A stretch of DNA of 64,000 bases, from contig NZ_BSNG01000001.1 of NCBI RefSeq assembly GCF_030159855.1, positions 2,294,001 to 2,358,000 on the forward strand. The letters run 5' to 3'. Below the pieces are notes generated by a model. It made no database searches. It worked only from the letters and a program-made list of their open reading frames with translations, and was not told the origin of the DNA. The translations under genes were made by a program, and so were the position numbers. Position 1 is the stretch's first letter. Each line of letters opens with the position of its first letter. The DNA is from Devosia yakushimensis (GTDB taxonomy: Bacteria > Pseudomonadota > Alphaproteobacteria > Rhizobiales > Devosiaceae). Below, one piece after another: positions 36,031 through 44,391 of this stretch.

Positions 36031-36108
36031 GTCATTCCCGCGCAGGCGGGAACCTCCGTTTACTTTCTTTGCATCGCCAACAGTGATTCCCGCCTGCGCG
36101 GGAATGAC
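36031..36108. repeat. Perfect 22-bp inverted repeat
   Basis: GTCATTCCCGCGCAGGCGGGAA (given here as two arms, 36031-36052 and 36087-36108) surrounds a 34-base spacer between the urocanase-like gene and the TfoX gene. It is of the C/G-rich intergenic type common in Hyphomicrobiales. Internal palindromes (CCCGC...GCGGG) lie in each arm. Confidence 0.8.
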
Positions 36109-36121
36109 ACCATGGGCGGCA

Positions 36122-36454
36122 TTACAATTTCGCCGGCAGCGTCCGCACAAACACCACTGCCGCATCAAGCAGCCGTCGCCGCAGTTCATCATCGGCGCAG
36201 GTATCGAGCCCCGCCCGCACCCAGCCGCCCATCTGCCGGCCGGACATGATCATCGGCGCGACATCGTCCAGTTTCAGCGCCCATTCATCATTGTCCTTGC
36301 CCAGCCGCACCATCAGCCCCACATCGCGGGCGCCGCACAGCATGTGGCCATCGAGCAGCCAGACCAGCCCACCAAACATCGGCTTTTCGCTCAGCCCCGG
36401 CCGGTCGCCCAGATCCTCGCGCACCAGTTCCTCAAGCCCGGAATCGCGTGCCAT
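36122..36454 (-). CDS. TfoX/Sxy N-terminal domain protein
   Basis: The protein is 110 aa and consists only of the TfoX_N domain (KPMFGGLVWLLDGHMLCGA, VGLMVRLGKDND and GGWVRAGL). In gamma-proteobacteria TfoX/Sxy regulates competence; the single-domain proteins of alphaproteobacteria have no known function. It sits 3 bases downstream of the DUF917 gene inside the catabolic operon, which is unexpected. Confidence 0.85.
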   Translation of the reverse strand: MARDSGLEELVREDLGDRPGLSEKPMFGGLVWLLDGHMLCGARDVGLMVRLGKDNDEWALKLDDVAPMIMSGRQMGGWVRAGLDTCADDELRRRLLDAAVVFVRTLPAKL

Positions 36455-36457
36455 GGC

Positions 36458-37549
36458 TCAGCCCTTGGCCCCATCAAGCGCATAGCGCGCCAGCTCGATC
36501 CCCATCGCCTTCTCAACCGAGGGATAGACCGTCGGGTCGAGCACGGACGAACTCAGCGGAATGACCTTTTTGGGCACATGCAGCACGAAAATCTGCATCC
36601 CCTCCTGCAATTGCCCCACGCTCAGCGGTTCGCCCTCGGGGGAGAGCGTGGTGATCACATCGGGGAAAGTGGCAATGCGCGCGCCGTCGCGCCCATCCAC
36701 CGCCATATATTCGTTCATCACATGCAGCACCGAGCCACACGACAGCGTCACCGCGCCGATATCGAAGGCCTCCTTGGTGTAGAGCACCGCCTTCTTGATG
36801 ATCTTGCCCTCGACCAGAATAGTGCCGCCCGTGGTCTTGGCGATGGTGTCGATCACCGCCGTCCCGCCCTTGCCCTCGGCCGCAATGATCGCCTCGCCCA
36901 GTTTCAGCGCCAGCGAAATCCCGCCCAGGGCCGCGTGTTTCTTGACATAGCTGGCCCGCACCGGATTGCGGCACGAGGCGATAAACCCGCCCGACATGTC
37001 CGAAGCCGTGCGCAATATCGGCGACACCTTGGCCGTCGCGCCCTTCACCACCAATTCGATATAGCGGTTCTCGCTGCGATTGCCGCCCACCGCTGTCTGG
37101 ATCATCGGCTCGGGCGATCCGGCCAGCCCGATACTGCCCATATCCCCGGTCGGATGCGCGCGCACATCGCCCACCGCATCGACCACTTTGGTGCCCAGTA
37201 CTGCCGAAGGCAGCCAGCCATTGAGCGTTGACGATTTGCCATTCTGCCCGATCATCAACCCGCTGAGCTTTTCCCCCAACGCATCCTGCAGCATGGACAC
37301 CGCCTTGATGTAATCCACCCCCTGCATTTCCCATGGCGTGGTGGAAGCCGGCGCGCCAATGGCGGCCGCCGTCGCCACCCAGTCATTGGCGTCCAGTTCG
37401 TGAATGCTCACCAGTTCGGGCTTGCCGACGCTCACCGCCGCATAGCCCAGCATGCGCCCATGATCAGCCCAGCCGCCCCCGCCAGCGGCATAGACGGAGC
37501 CGCCTTTAACAGCCGCCTCGACGTCTTTTTCGGTCAGAATCCGGCCCAT
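36458..37549 (-). CDS. DUF917 (S-methyl-thiohydantoin desulfurase family) protein
   Basis: The protein is 363 aa and matches DUF917: VYAAGGGGWADHGRMLGYAA, IGAPASTTPWEMQG, HPTGDMGSIGLAGSP. InterPro names its parts after S-methyl thiohydantoin desulfurase, and I recall a desulfhydrase acting on 3-(5-oxo-2-thioxoimidazolidin-4-yl)propionate from ergothioneine-degrading Burkholderia. I propose that it removes the sulfur from the thiohydantoin made by the urocanase-like enzyme, giving hydantoin-5-propionate. Its ATG shares one base with the TAA of the carbamoyl hydrolase gene (TAATG). The start and stop give near-complete family length. Confidence 0.8.
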   Translation of the reverse strand: MGRILTEKDVEAAVKGGSVYAAGGGGWADHGRMLGYAAVSVGKPELVSIHELDANDWVATAAAIGAPASTTPWEMQGVDYIKAVSMLQDALGEKLSGLMIGQNGKSSTLNGWLPSAVLGTKVVDAVGDVRAHPTGDMGSIGLAGSPEPMIQTAVGGNRSENRYIELVVKGATAKVSPILRTASDMSGGFIASCRNPVRASYVKKHAALGGISLALKLGEAIIAAEGKGGTAVIDTIAKTTGGTILVEGKIIKKAVLYTKEAFDIGAVTLSCGSVLHVMNEYMAVDGRDGARIATFPDVITTLSPEGEPLSVGQLQEGMQIFVLHVPKKVIPLSSSVLDPTVYPSVEKAMGIELARYALDGAKG

Positions 37550-38802
37550 TATTCTGTCTCCTGCAATTGCTTGTCGAGCGCGATCACGGCATCCAGCAAA
37601 ACCTGGGCGCCCAGCGCGATATCTTCCGTCGTCGCAAATTCATCCGGCGCATGGCTGCGGCCATCCACGCATGGCACAAAGATCATCGCCGCCTTGGTGA
37701 TCCGCGCCATCCATGCCGTGTCATGCCCCGCCCCCGACGCCATCCGCCGATGCCGCGCGCCCGCGCTTTCGCAGGCAGCATCCAGCACGATCAGCAAATC
37801 AGGATCGCAAGGCGTCGGCTGATTGTCCGAAACAATGCGCGGCGCCTGCACGCTCACACCGGTCTTGTCGGCAATCGCCGCCACGCCCCTGGCCAGCTCA
37901 TCAATGAACCGCTCCATATCGTCGCGCAATTCGGCCCGCGCATCGATCAGCATCCGCACCCGCGCCGGCACCACATTGGCCGCATTGGGCGTCATTTCGA
38001 ATTCGCCCACCGTGGCGGCAAAATGCGTCTCGCCCGAGGCCAGTGCCTTGCCCAATTCCTCAACACCCAGCGCAATCCAGGCCGCCGTGGTCAGCGCATC
38101 CTTGCGAGCAGCCATCGGCGTCGTCCCGGCATGGTCCGCCCGCCCCTCGACGATAATCTCGATCCGCGTAATCCCAGCGATGGCTGTTACCACGCCCACA
38201 TCCAGCTGCTCGTTCTGCAACACCGGCCCCTGCTCGATATGCAGTTCCAGAAACGCCTTGATATCGTCGCGCTGCGCCAGCGCATGGGGCACCCCGCCCA
38301 CCTGCGCGATGGCCCGCTCCAGCGTCACCCCATCATGCGTCCGCGCCAGCCATTCCGCCGGCCGCGTGCCGCTCATGCCCCGGCTGCCAATGCAGGACAC
38401 GCCAAAAATCGAGACTTCTTCAGCCAGAAAATCCACCACTTCAAGCGTATGATCGAGCACCACACCCTGATCCCGCAGCGCCCGCGCCACTTCGAGCGCC
38501 ACCACCACCCCGGCAATGCCATCAAACCGTCCGCCATCAGGCACGGTATCGGAATGGCTGCCAATCATGATGCTGCCGAGTGCCGGGTTTCTGCCCGGCA
38601 CGACCCCCACGAGATTGCCCGCATGGTCGATCTGGCTGACGGCGCCAGCGGCCTGCATGGCGTGTTCAAGCCAGGCCCGTCCCTCCAGAAACATCGGCGT
38701 AAACGCCCGCCGCGTCCAAGGGCGATCCGGCTCGGTGATGGCGGCGAGGGCATCGATATCGGCCGCAATGCGATCAGCGCGGATGGGGGAATTGGGGATC
38801 AC
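37549..38802 (-). CDS. M20-family N-carbamoyl-L-amino-acid hydrolase (probable)
   Basis: The protein is 417 aa and of the hydantoinase/carbamoylase (HyuC, allantoate amidohydrolase) type of the M20 peptidases. Zinc-site motifs are IGSHSDTVPDGGRFDG and DFLAEEVSIFGVSCIGSRGM; HIEQGPVLQNE and SGAGHDTAWMA complete the pattern. The predicted step is N-carbamoyl-L-glutamate to L-glutamate, CO2 and ammonia. GTG 38802 overlaps the upstream stop as GTGA. The exact acyl group is inferred from the operon. Confidence 0.85.
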   Translation of the reverse strand: MIPNSPIRADRIAADIDALAAITEPDRPWTRRAFTPMFLEGRAWLEHAMQAAGAVSQIDHAGNLVGVVPGRNPALGSIMIGSHSDTVPDGGRFDGIAGVVVALEVARALRDQGVVLDHTLEVVDFLAEEVSIFGVSCIGSRGMSGTRPAEWLARTHDGVTLERAIAQVGGVPHALAQRDDIKAFLELHIEQGPVLQNEQLDVGVVTAIAGITRIEIIVEGRADHAGTTPMAARKDALTTAAWIALGVEELGKALASGETHFAATVGEFEMTPNAANVVPARVRMLIDARAELRDDMERFIDELARGVAAIADKTGVSVQAPRIVSDNQPTPCDPDLLIVLDAACESAGARHRRMASGAGHDTAWMARITKAAMIFVPCVDGRSHAPDEFATTEDIALGAQVLLDAVIALDKQLQETE

Positions 38803-40157
38803 AGCGAAAGCCCCTCTGGCCGAACAAACCGCCCAACCCCAGGCTCACCCACCGTCACCCCATCAAACACCTGCCGCCCCCGCAGATAGGTCAGCCCCAC
38901 CGTCCAAGGCAGCTCAATCCCGTTATACGGCGACCAGCCCACCACATTGTGCCCACTCTCGGCCGCGTCATAGACCTTGGGCCGGTCAAACAGCACCGCA
39001 ATATCGGCATCCTTGCCAGCCGTCAGCGCCCCCTTGCTCCCCAGCCGGAAATGCCGTGCCGGGTTCTCCGCCATCAGCTTGGCCGCCCAGGTCAGGGAAA
39101 TATCGCGCTCCAGCGCGCCCTTGATAAACAGCGGCACCATCACTTCCAGCCCCGGCACGCCCGAGGCATTGGCCAGCATATCGGGATTGGTCTTGCGGTT
39201 TTCCGACCAGCTCACATGATCGGTCGAGACCAGCGTGACATTGCCCGCCCGCACATGCTCCCAGAGCTTTTCGACCTCGACCCGCGGCCGGATCGGCGGA
39301 TTGATCTTGGCCTTGCCGCCCAGCCGGGCGACGTCATGCTCTTCATCCAGCGTCAGATAATGAATGCAGCATTCGATGGTCGCGTCGAACCCCTGGTCGC
39401 GATAGCTGCGCGCAATCTCATAGCCCCGCCCCAGCGAGCAATGCACCACATGCGCCGGACATCCGGTCTGCGCCCCCGTCTCATAAATCTGCAACGAGGC
39501 CAGCAATTCGGTCAGCGGCGGCCGGCTCAGCGCATGGGCGCGATAATCAGTGATCCCCAGCGCCTTGACCTTGGCCATGGCCGCGCGCACCGCCTCGTCA
39601 TCCTCGTTATGCACGCCCGCCGTCAGCCCAGTCGGCGCGATGGCGGCAAAGCATTCCTCCAGCAGTGCCGGAGGAATACGCGGAAACCGCACGGGATCAG
39701 TGCCAAAAGTCGAAAACTTGAATGCGGCGACACCCGCCTCGACCTGTTCCAAAATCCGGCTCGCGCCCTCTTCCGGCTTGATCGTGCCATAAAGCGCAAA
39801 ATCCACCCGCGCCTGCGGGCTGGCATGCGCCACCTTTTTGCGCACTGCCTCGGCCGAGCTGACCAGATTGCCCTCGTCATAGGGCATGTCGACAATCGTG
39901 GTCACCCCACCGGCCGCCGCCGAGCGCGTCGACCAGATGAAATCTTCCTGGTCCTTCTGGCTCAGCGAATGGGTCTGCGCATCGATCGCCCCGGGCAGTA
40001 TAAGCGCCTTGCCCAGCTCATGCCGCTCATGCGCCGACGGCGCCACGCCCTCTCCCACATGCACGATTTTGCCATCGCGCACGGCCACATAGCCATTCTC
40101 GATAATGGTGGATGGCAGCACCACTGTGCCGGACAAAACGAGATCGAAATCGGACAT
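38799..40157 (-). CDS. Cyclic amidohydrolase (dihydroorotase/hydantoinase family)
   Basis: The protein is 452 aa and carries the amidohydrolase fold with the carboxylated-Lys candidate K147 (AAFKFSTFG). The metal motif D-x-H-x-H is changed to D59-A-Q-T-H63, a variant also seen in some dihydroorotase-like proteins. Other motifs are AHVVHCSLGRGYE and LVSTDHVSW. In context it probably opens the ring of hydantoin-5-propionate to give N-carbamoyl-L-glutamate. Allantoinase or dihydroorotase is an alternative, but no purine genes lie nearby. A 191-base repeat-filled gap separates it from the ABC permease gene. Confidence 0.82.
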   Translation of the reverse strand: MSDFDLVLSGTVVLPSTIIENGYVAVRDGKIVHVGEGVAPSAHERHELGKALILPGAIDAQTHSLSQKDQEDFIWSTRSAAAGGVTTIVDMPYDEGNLVSSAEAVRKKVAHASPQARVDFALYGTIKPEEGASRILEQVEAGVAAFKFSTFGTDPVRFPRIPPALLEECFAAIAPTGLTAGVHNEDDEAVRAAMAKVKALGITDYRAHALSRPPLTELLASLQIYETGAQTGCPAHVVHCSLGRGYEIARSYRDQGFDATIECCIHYLTLDEEHDVARLGGKAKINPPIRPRVEVEKLWEHVRAGNVTLVSTDHVSWSENRKTNPDMLANASGVPGLEVMVPLFIKGALERDISLTWAAKLMAENPARHFRLGSKGALTAGKDADIAVLFDRPKVYDAAESGHNVVGWSPYNGIELPWTVGLTYLRGRQVFDGVTVGEPGVGRFVRPEGLSL

Positions 40158-40190
40158 TTTTTGCCTCTATTGTTCCAAGCTCACCGGGCC

Positions 40191-40331
40191 TCCCCTCTCC
40201 CCTTGAGGGAGAGGGTGGATGGCGCGCAGCGCCAGACGGGTGAGGGGTTGCCTCCACAAACTGGGCGCATTGAGGGATCGCGGACCCCTCATCCGCCCCT
40301 TCGGGGCACCTTCTCCCTCAAGGGGAGAAGG
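40191..40331. repeat. Long intergenic inverted repeat
   Basis: CTCTCCCCTTGAGGGAGAG at 40195-40213 and its inverted relative at 40307-40331 enclose about 90 bases that include smaller palindromes (GGCGC, GCCCC-TTC-GGGGC). It lies inside the operon between permease and hydantoinase genes. Relatives occur at 43254, 52576 and 56829. Confidence 0.75.
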
Positions 40332-40348
40332 AAGGCAGTGCACAGTCT

Positions 40349-41101
40349 TCACGCCGCCGCCCTCCCCAATTGCCCAGTGCGCGCCATCAACACCCGCTCC
40401 AGCGCCGAGAGCGCGTCGTAAATCAGCACCGCCAGCACGCCCACAATCAGCCCGCCCTGCAGCACGAACGCGGTATTGTTCGACAGCAGCCCCGCAATGA
40501 TCACCTCGCCCAGCGTGCGCGCCGCCACGGTCGAGCCAATCGTCGCCGTCGCCAGCGAAATCACCGTCGAAAGCCGTATCCCCGCCAGGATCACCGGCAG
40601 CGCCAGCGGCAGCTCGACCTTGATCAGCCGCTGCCACCCCGTCATGCCCACGCCTTTGGCCGCGTCGGTCACCGCGGGCGGCAAATTGGTCAGCCCGGTC
40701 AGCGTATTCTCGAAAATCGGCAGCAGCCCATAAAGAAACAGTGCCACCAGTGTCGGCGCCGTGCCAAAGCCCAGCATGGGCACGGCCAGCGCCAGCACGG
40801 CCACGGGCGGAAAGGTCTGCCCGATATTGGCCAGCGAGCGCGACAGCGGCAAAAACTCCGCGCCAAACGGCCGCGTCACCACAATGGCCAGCCCCACCGC
40901 CACGATGGTCGAAGCCAGCGTCGCCGCCGCCACAATCGCGAGGTGGTTCAAGGTCAGATCAAGCAGGCTGCCCTGATTGTAGATGGAAGGCTGGTTGTTC
41001 TTGGTGAACAGCCCGAAAAACCCGGTAAAAGTCTCCGGCCGGACGAGGAACACGACCAGCACCAGCAGCGCGATGAACCTGATGATCAGCCCGATTTTCA
41101 T
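40349..41101 (-). CDS. Betaine-type ABC transporter permease (YehW-like)
   Basis: The protein is 250 aa, with six predicted helices and the EAA loop PPAVTDAAKGVGMTGWQRLIKVELPLALPVI (in part). It fits the YehW-type second permease of OsmF/OpuC transporters. I chose ATG 41101, overlapping the ATPase stop (ATGA), over the longer frame to 41197. Together with the other three genes it forms a full importer whose ligand is inferred to be ergothioneine. Confidence 0.88.
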   Translation of the reverse strand: MKIGLIIRFIALLVLVVFLVRPETFTGFFGLFTKNNQPSIYNQGSLLDLTLNHLAIVAAATLASTIVAVGLAIVVTRPFGAEFLPLSRSLANIGQTFPPVAVLALAVPMLGFGTAPTLVALFLYGLLPIFENTLTGLTNLPPAVTDAAKGVGMTGWQRLIKVELPLALPVILAGIRLSTVISLATATIGSTVAARTLGEVIIAGLLSNNTAFVLQGGLIVGVLAVLIYDALSALERVLMARTGQLGRAAA

Positions 41102-42033
41102 TGCGGTCGCGCCGCCAGCTTGGCCAATTGCGCCAGCGTTACCTGCCCCACAATCTGCCCATCGCGCCGCACTGGCAGAGAGGGCCGACCCGACCATAGC
41201 AATTCGGCATAGGCGTCGCGCAGCGAGGCCCCGGCATCCACCGGCTCGCCAGCGGCTTCCCCCGCCTCGATATGATCGGCCACCTTGGCCAGCGACAGCA
41301 GCCGGAATGGCCGCTCGCTGGTGCCGATCAGTTCCGCCACGAAGGGCGTTGCGGGATTGGCGATGATTTCGGCGGGCTTGGCAAATTGCAGCAGCTTGCC
41401 CTTGTCCATCACGGCAATCTTGTCGCCCAGATGGATCGCCTCTTCCATGTCATGGGTCACCAGCACGATGGTGGTGCCAAACTTGCGCTGAATGGCCAGC
41501 AAATCCTCCTGCGCCTTCGCGCGGATCACCGGATCGAGCGCGCCATAGGGCTCGTCCATCAGCAGGATATTGGGCTCGGCCGCCAGCGCTCGCGCCACGC
41601 CGACGCGCTGCTGCTGTCCGCCCGAAAGCTCATTGGGCAGCCGGTCGCGAAACTGGGCCGGATCGAGCTGAAACAGGCTCAGCAATTCATCGACCCGCGC
41701 GGCGATCTTCTGCTTGTCCCAGCCCAAGAGCTTGGGCACGGTCGCCACATTCTGCCCCACACTGCGGTGCGGAAACAGCCCATGCCCCTGAATGGCATAG
41801 CCAATCCGCCGCCGCAGCTCATAGGCCGGCACCGTGCTGATATCCTCGCCATCGATGCGAATGGACCCCGAGGTCTGCGTCACCAGCTTGTTGATCATCC
41901 GCATCAGCGTGGTCTTGCCCGAGCCGGACGTGCCCACAATGACGCAGATACTTCTGGGATCAATCGTCATGGTGACCCGATCGACCACCGCCGTTTCGCC
42001 ATAGACCTTGGTGATATCGTCGATTTCGATCAT
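41098..42033 (-). CDS. Betaine-type ABC transporter ATP-binding protein (YehX/OpuCA-like)
   Basis: The protein is 311 aa with Walker A GTSGSGKTT, signature LSGGQQQRVGVARAL, Walker B LLMDEPYGALDP and a C-terminal CBS-like region (ASLRDAYAELLWSGRPSLPVRRDGQIVGQV in part), typical of OpuCA/ProV/YehX. The CBS pair, when intact, senses ionic strength. ATG 42033 overlaps the permease stop as ATGA. Confidence 0.9.
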   Translation of the reverse strand: MIEIDDITKVYGETAVVDRVTMTIDPRSICVIVGTSGSGKTTLMRMINKLVTQTSGSIRIDGEDISTVPAYELRRRIGYAIQGHGLFPHRSVGQNVATVPKLLGWDKQKIAARVDELLSLFQLDPAQFRDRLPNELSGGQQQRVGVARALAAEPNILLMDEPYGALDPVIRAKAQEDLLAIQRKFGTTIVLVTHDMEEAIHLGDKIAVMDKGKLLQFAKPAEIIANPATPFVAELIGTSERPFRLLSLAKVADHIEAGEAAGEPVDAGASLRDAYAELLWSGRPSLPVRRDGQIVGQVTLAQLAKLAARPQ

Positions 42034-43223
42034 GCGCTGCGTCTCCCACGGCTCGTCATTTCCACCAAGGCGTCGAGCACCACCGCCGCAGCAAAAGCCA
42101 AAGCCACCGTCGGCACGGCCCCCAGCAGCACCAGGTCCATCGCTGTCTGCCCGATGCCCTGGAACACGAAGACGCCAAAGCCCCCGCCCCCGATCAGCGC
42201 GGCAATGGTGGCCAGCCCAATATTCTGCACCAGCACGATGCGGATGCCGGTCAGGATCACCGGAAAGGCCAGCGGCAATTCCACCGAAAACATGCGTTGC
42301 GACCCGGTCATCCCCATGCCCTTGGCCGCATCGACCGCTGCGGGCGACACGCTTTGCAGCCCCACCACCGTGTTGGAGACGATAGGCAGCAGCGAATAGG
42401 CAAACAGCGCCACCATGGCCGGCGCCACGCCAATGCCCGAAATCCCGATAGCCGAAGCGCCCGGAATATTGGCCGCCACCCAGGCCAGCGGCGCAATCAG
42501 CAGCCCGAACAGGGCGATGGATGGAATGGTCTGCACAATATTGAGCACATTGAGTACCGCCGCCCGCAGCGGCTTGACCTTGTAGCAAAGCACGCCGAGC
42601 GGCACGCCCACGATGGTGGCAATCGCCACCGAACCAAAGGCCAGCCCCAGATGCGTGCGCGCCTCGGCCCAGAAGGCGGGCGCCCGGGTGGCATATTCCT
42701 TGAGCATGGAGAGGTCGTTCCACGCCCCGCTCCACAGCAGCGCGCCAATGGCGACAGCGACCACGAACAGGATCGCCAGCCGCACCCATGGCTTGAACCG
42801 CAACCGCGTCAGCGCATCGGCCACCATCAGCGCAAAGGCAAACACCAGCAGCCAGAACCCGGCCCCCGGCGACACGCGCGCAAAGGTATTATCCGGCGGC
42901 GTCAGATAGCTTCCCGACCAGCCGATCAGAATGGCGAGCACGCCGAGCACGACAAATCCGGCGATCAATTTGACCAGCGTCGGAAAGCGCAGCAGCGCAA
43001 CAATGAAACCGGCCAGCAGCACACCAATCAGCACGCCCGATGGCAGTGCCGGCAGCGCATCCAGCAGCGAGCGCGGTTCGCCCAGCACAATGCGATTGGC
43101 CCGGAACAAGGCAAAAGGCAAAGCCGCCCCCGCCGCTGCAATCAAGGCAATCAGTACGCCCAGCTTGTCGAGCGCCAACCAGGCGGGGCGCGTCGCTATC
43201 GAAGATGTTTCGGCGATGCTCAT
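42030..43223 (-). CDS. Betaine-type ABC transporter permease (YehY-like)
   Basis: The protein is 397 aa, longer than most permeases of this class, as YehY is: an N-terminal set of about four helices precedes the BPD_transp_1 domain with PAAVDAAKGMGMTGSQRMFSVELPLAFPVIL (in part). ATG 43223 has GGAG about five bases upstream, and a shorter start than the frame to 43301. The order SBP, long permease, ATPase, short permease is the yehZYXW order. Confidence 0.88.
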   Translation of the reverse strand: MSIAETSSIATRPAWLALDKLGVLIALIAAAGAALPFALFRANRIVLGEPRSLLDALPALPSGVLIGVLLAGFIVALLRFPTLVKLIAGFVVLGVLAILIGWSGSYLTPPDNTFARVSPGAGFWLLVFAFALMVADALTRLRFKPWVRLAILFVVAVAIGALLWSGAWNDLSMLKEYATRAPAFWAEARTHLGLAFGSVAIATIVGVPLGVLCYKVKPLRAAVLNVLNIVQTIPSIALFGLLIAPLAWVAANIPGASAIGISGIGVAPAMVALFAYSLLPIVSNTVVGLQSVSPAAVDAAKGMGMTGSQRMFSVELPLAFPVILTGIRIVLVQNIGLATIAALIGGGGFGVFVFQGIGQTAMDLVLLGAVPTVALAFAAAVVLDALVEMTSRGRRSA

Positions 43224-43253
43224 GCTGGCTCCAACTCTGCGCGATGTGGAGAG

Positions 43254-43370
43254 ACCCCACCCTAGCCCTCCCCACAAGGGGGAGGGAACGCCACCGAGCA
43301 TGGCGATAGGCTGGATGATAGCGAGACACGATCAGTCTCCCGCCCCTTGTGGGGAGGGGTTAGGGGTGGG
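43254..43370. repeat. Long intergenic inverted repeat
   Basis: Arms at about 43254-43287 and 43340-43370 are near-perfect inverted copies (CCCTCCCCACAAGGGGG core). The element sits between the SBP and permease genes inside the operon and may attenuate or stabilise the transcript. Confidence 0.75.
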
Positions 43371-43398
43371 AGCAACGAGAGCCCCACCCCATCAGTCA

Positions 43399-44310
43399 TC
43401 AATCCAGAAAGCCACCCTTGGTCAGGTAGTCGGTCGCGACGGCAGCTGCCGCCTCGCCGCCCACCTGCACGCGGCCATTGAGTTCCTGCAGCACTTCGAG
43501 CGTCAGGCCAGCGAAGACCGGCTTCAGCAGCTCTTCGATTTCGGGATGCTCCTGCAGCACGACCTCACGGATGATCGGAGCGGGCTGGTAAACCGGCTGC
43601 ACGCCCTTGTCGTCCTCAAGCACTTTCAGGCCCGAAGGTGCAATGCCGCCATCGGTGCCATAGACCATGGCGGCATTGACGCCATTGGTCTGTTGCGCGG
43701 CAGCAGCAATGGTCGCGGCCGTATCACCACCCGACAGCGTCACCAACTGATCGGGCTTCAGCGTAAAGCCATAGACTTCCTGGAACTTCGGCAAAGCTGC
43801 CGGCGAGTTCACGAACTCGGCCGATGCCGCCAGTTTCACCTCGCCACCGCCCGCAACCCAGGCGCCAAATTCGCTGAATGTCACCAGCTTATTGGCGTCG
43901 GCCACGTCGGCCCGCAGGGCCACGGCCCAGGTATTGTTGGCCGGCGAAGGCGTCAGCCAGACGATCTTGTTGGCGTCGTAATCAAGCTTGGCTGCCTCGG
44001 CGTAGGCGCTTTCGGCATTGTTCCAGAGCGGGTCATCGGCCTTGTCGAAGAAGAAGGCCGCATTGCCGGTATATTCGGGATAGATGTCGATTTCCCCGGC
44101 AATGATCGCCTCGCGCACGATGGGCGTGCCGCCGAGCTGGATGCGGTCGGTGACCGGAATGTCGTTGGCTTCAAGCACCTGCTTGATGATGTTGCCGAGC
44201 ACCCCGCCCTCGGTGTCGATCTTGGAGGAAACGACGACCTGGGCATTGGCTGCGGTCACCGAAATGGCCAGCGCAGCGACGGCGCTGAGAAGCGTGGATT
44301 TGAGGCGCAT
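43399..44310 (-). CDS. Betaine-type ABC transporter substrate-binding protein (OsmF/OpuAC family)
   Basis: The protein is 303 aa, with a signal peptide (LLSAVAALAISVTAANAQ) and the OpuAC fold. The family signature IDIYPEYTGNAAFFF lies at about 81-95 and resembles YehZ/OpuCC. Such proteins bind trimethylammonium compounds in an aromatic cage. Ergothioneine is a histidine betaine, and OpuC-type EgtU importers are known in other bacteria. GGAG six bases ahead supports ATG 44310. Confidence 0.88.
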   Translation of the reverse strand: MRLKSTLLSAVAALAISVTAANAQVVVSSKIDTEGGVLGNIIKQVLEANDIPVTDRIQLGGTPIVREAIIAGEIDIYPEYTGNAAFFFDKADDPLWNNAESAYAEAAKLDYDANKIVWLTPSPANNTWAVALRADVADANKLVTFSEFGAWVAGGGEVKLAASAEFVNSPAALPKFQEVYGFTLKPDQLVTLSGGDTAATIAAAAQQTNGVNAAMVYGTDGGIAPSGLKVLEDDKGVQPVYQPAPIIREVVLQEHPEIEELLKPVFAGLTLEVLQELNGRVQVGGEAAAAVATDYLTKGGFLD

Positions 44311-44391
44311 TGGTTTCTCCGTTTTCTCCGGGCCACTGGCCCGGCTGTCCCTAACCTAACGTCTTGTTCGAATTGAGCGAGGCCGCAATTG

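Noticed and set aside
37567..38889. 440-codon frame opposite the carbamoyl hydrolase
   Set aside because: Shadow rich in Arg, His and Pro.
34344..40157. Classical histidine utilisation operon
   Set aside because: The urocanase lacks the signature Cys and is linked to DUF917 and carbamoylase genes rather than hutI, hutG or hutF.
38799..40157. Allantoin degradation operon
   Set aside because: No uricase, allantoicase or ureidoglycolate genes are present; DUF917 and the hydratase do not fit.
38949..40421. 490-codon frame opposite the hydantoinase
   Set aside because: Shadow crossing the intergenic repeat.
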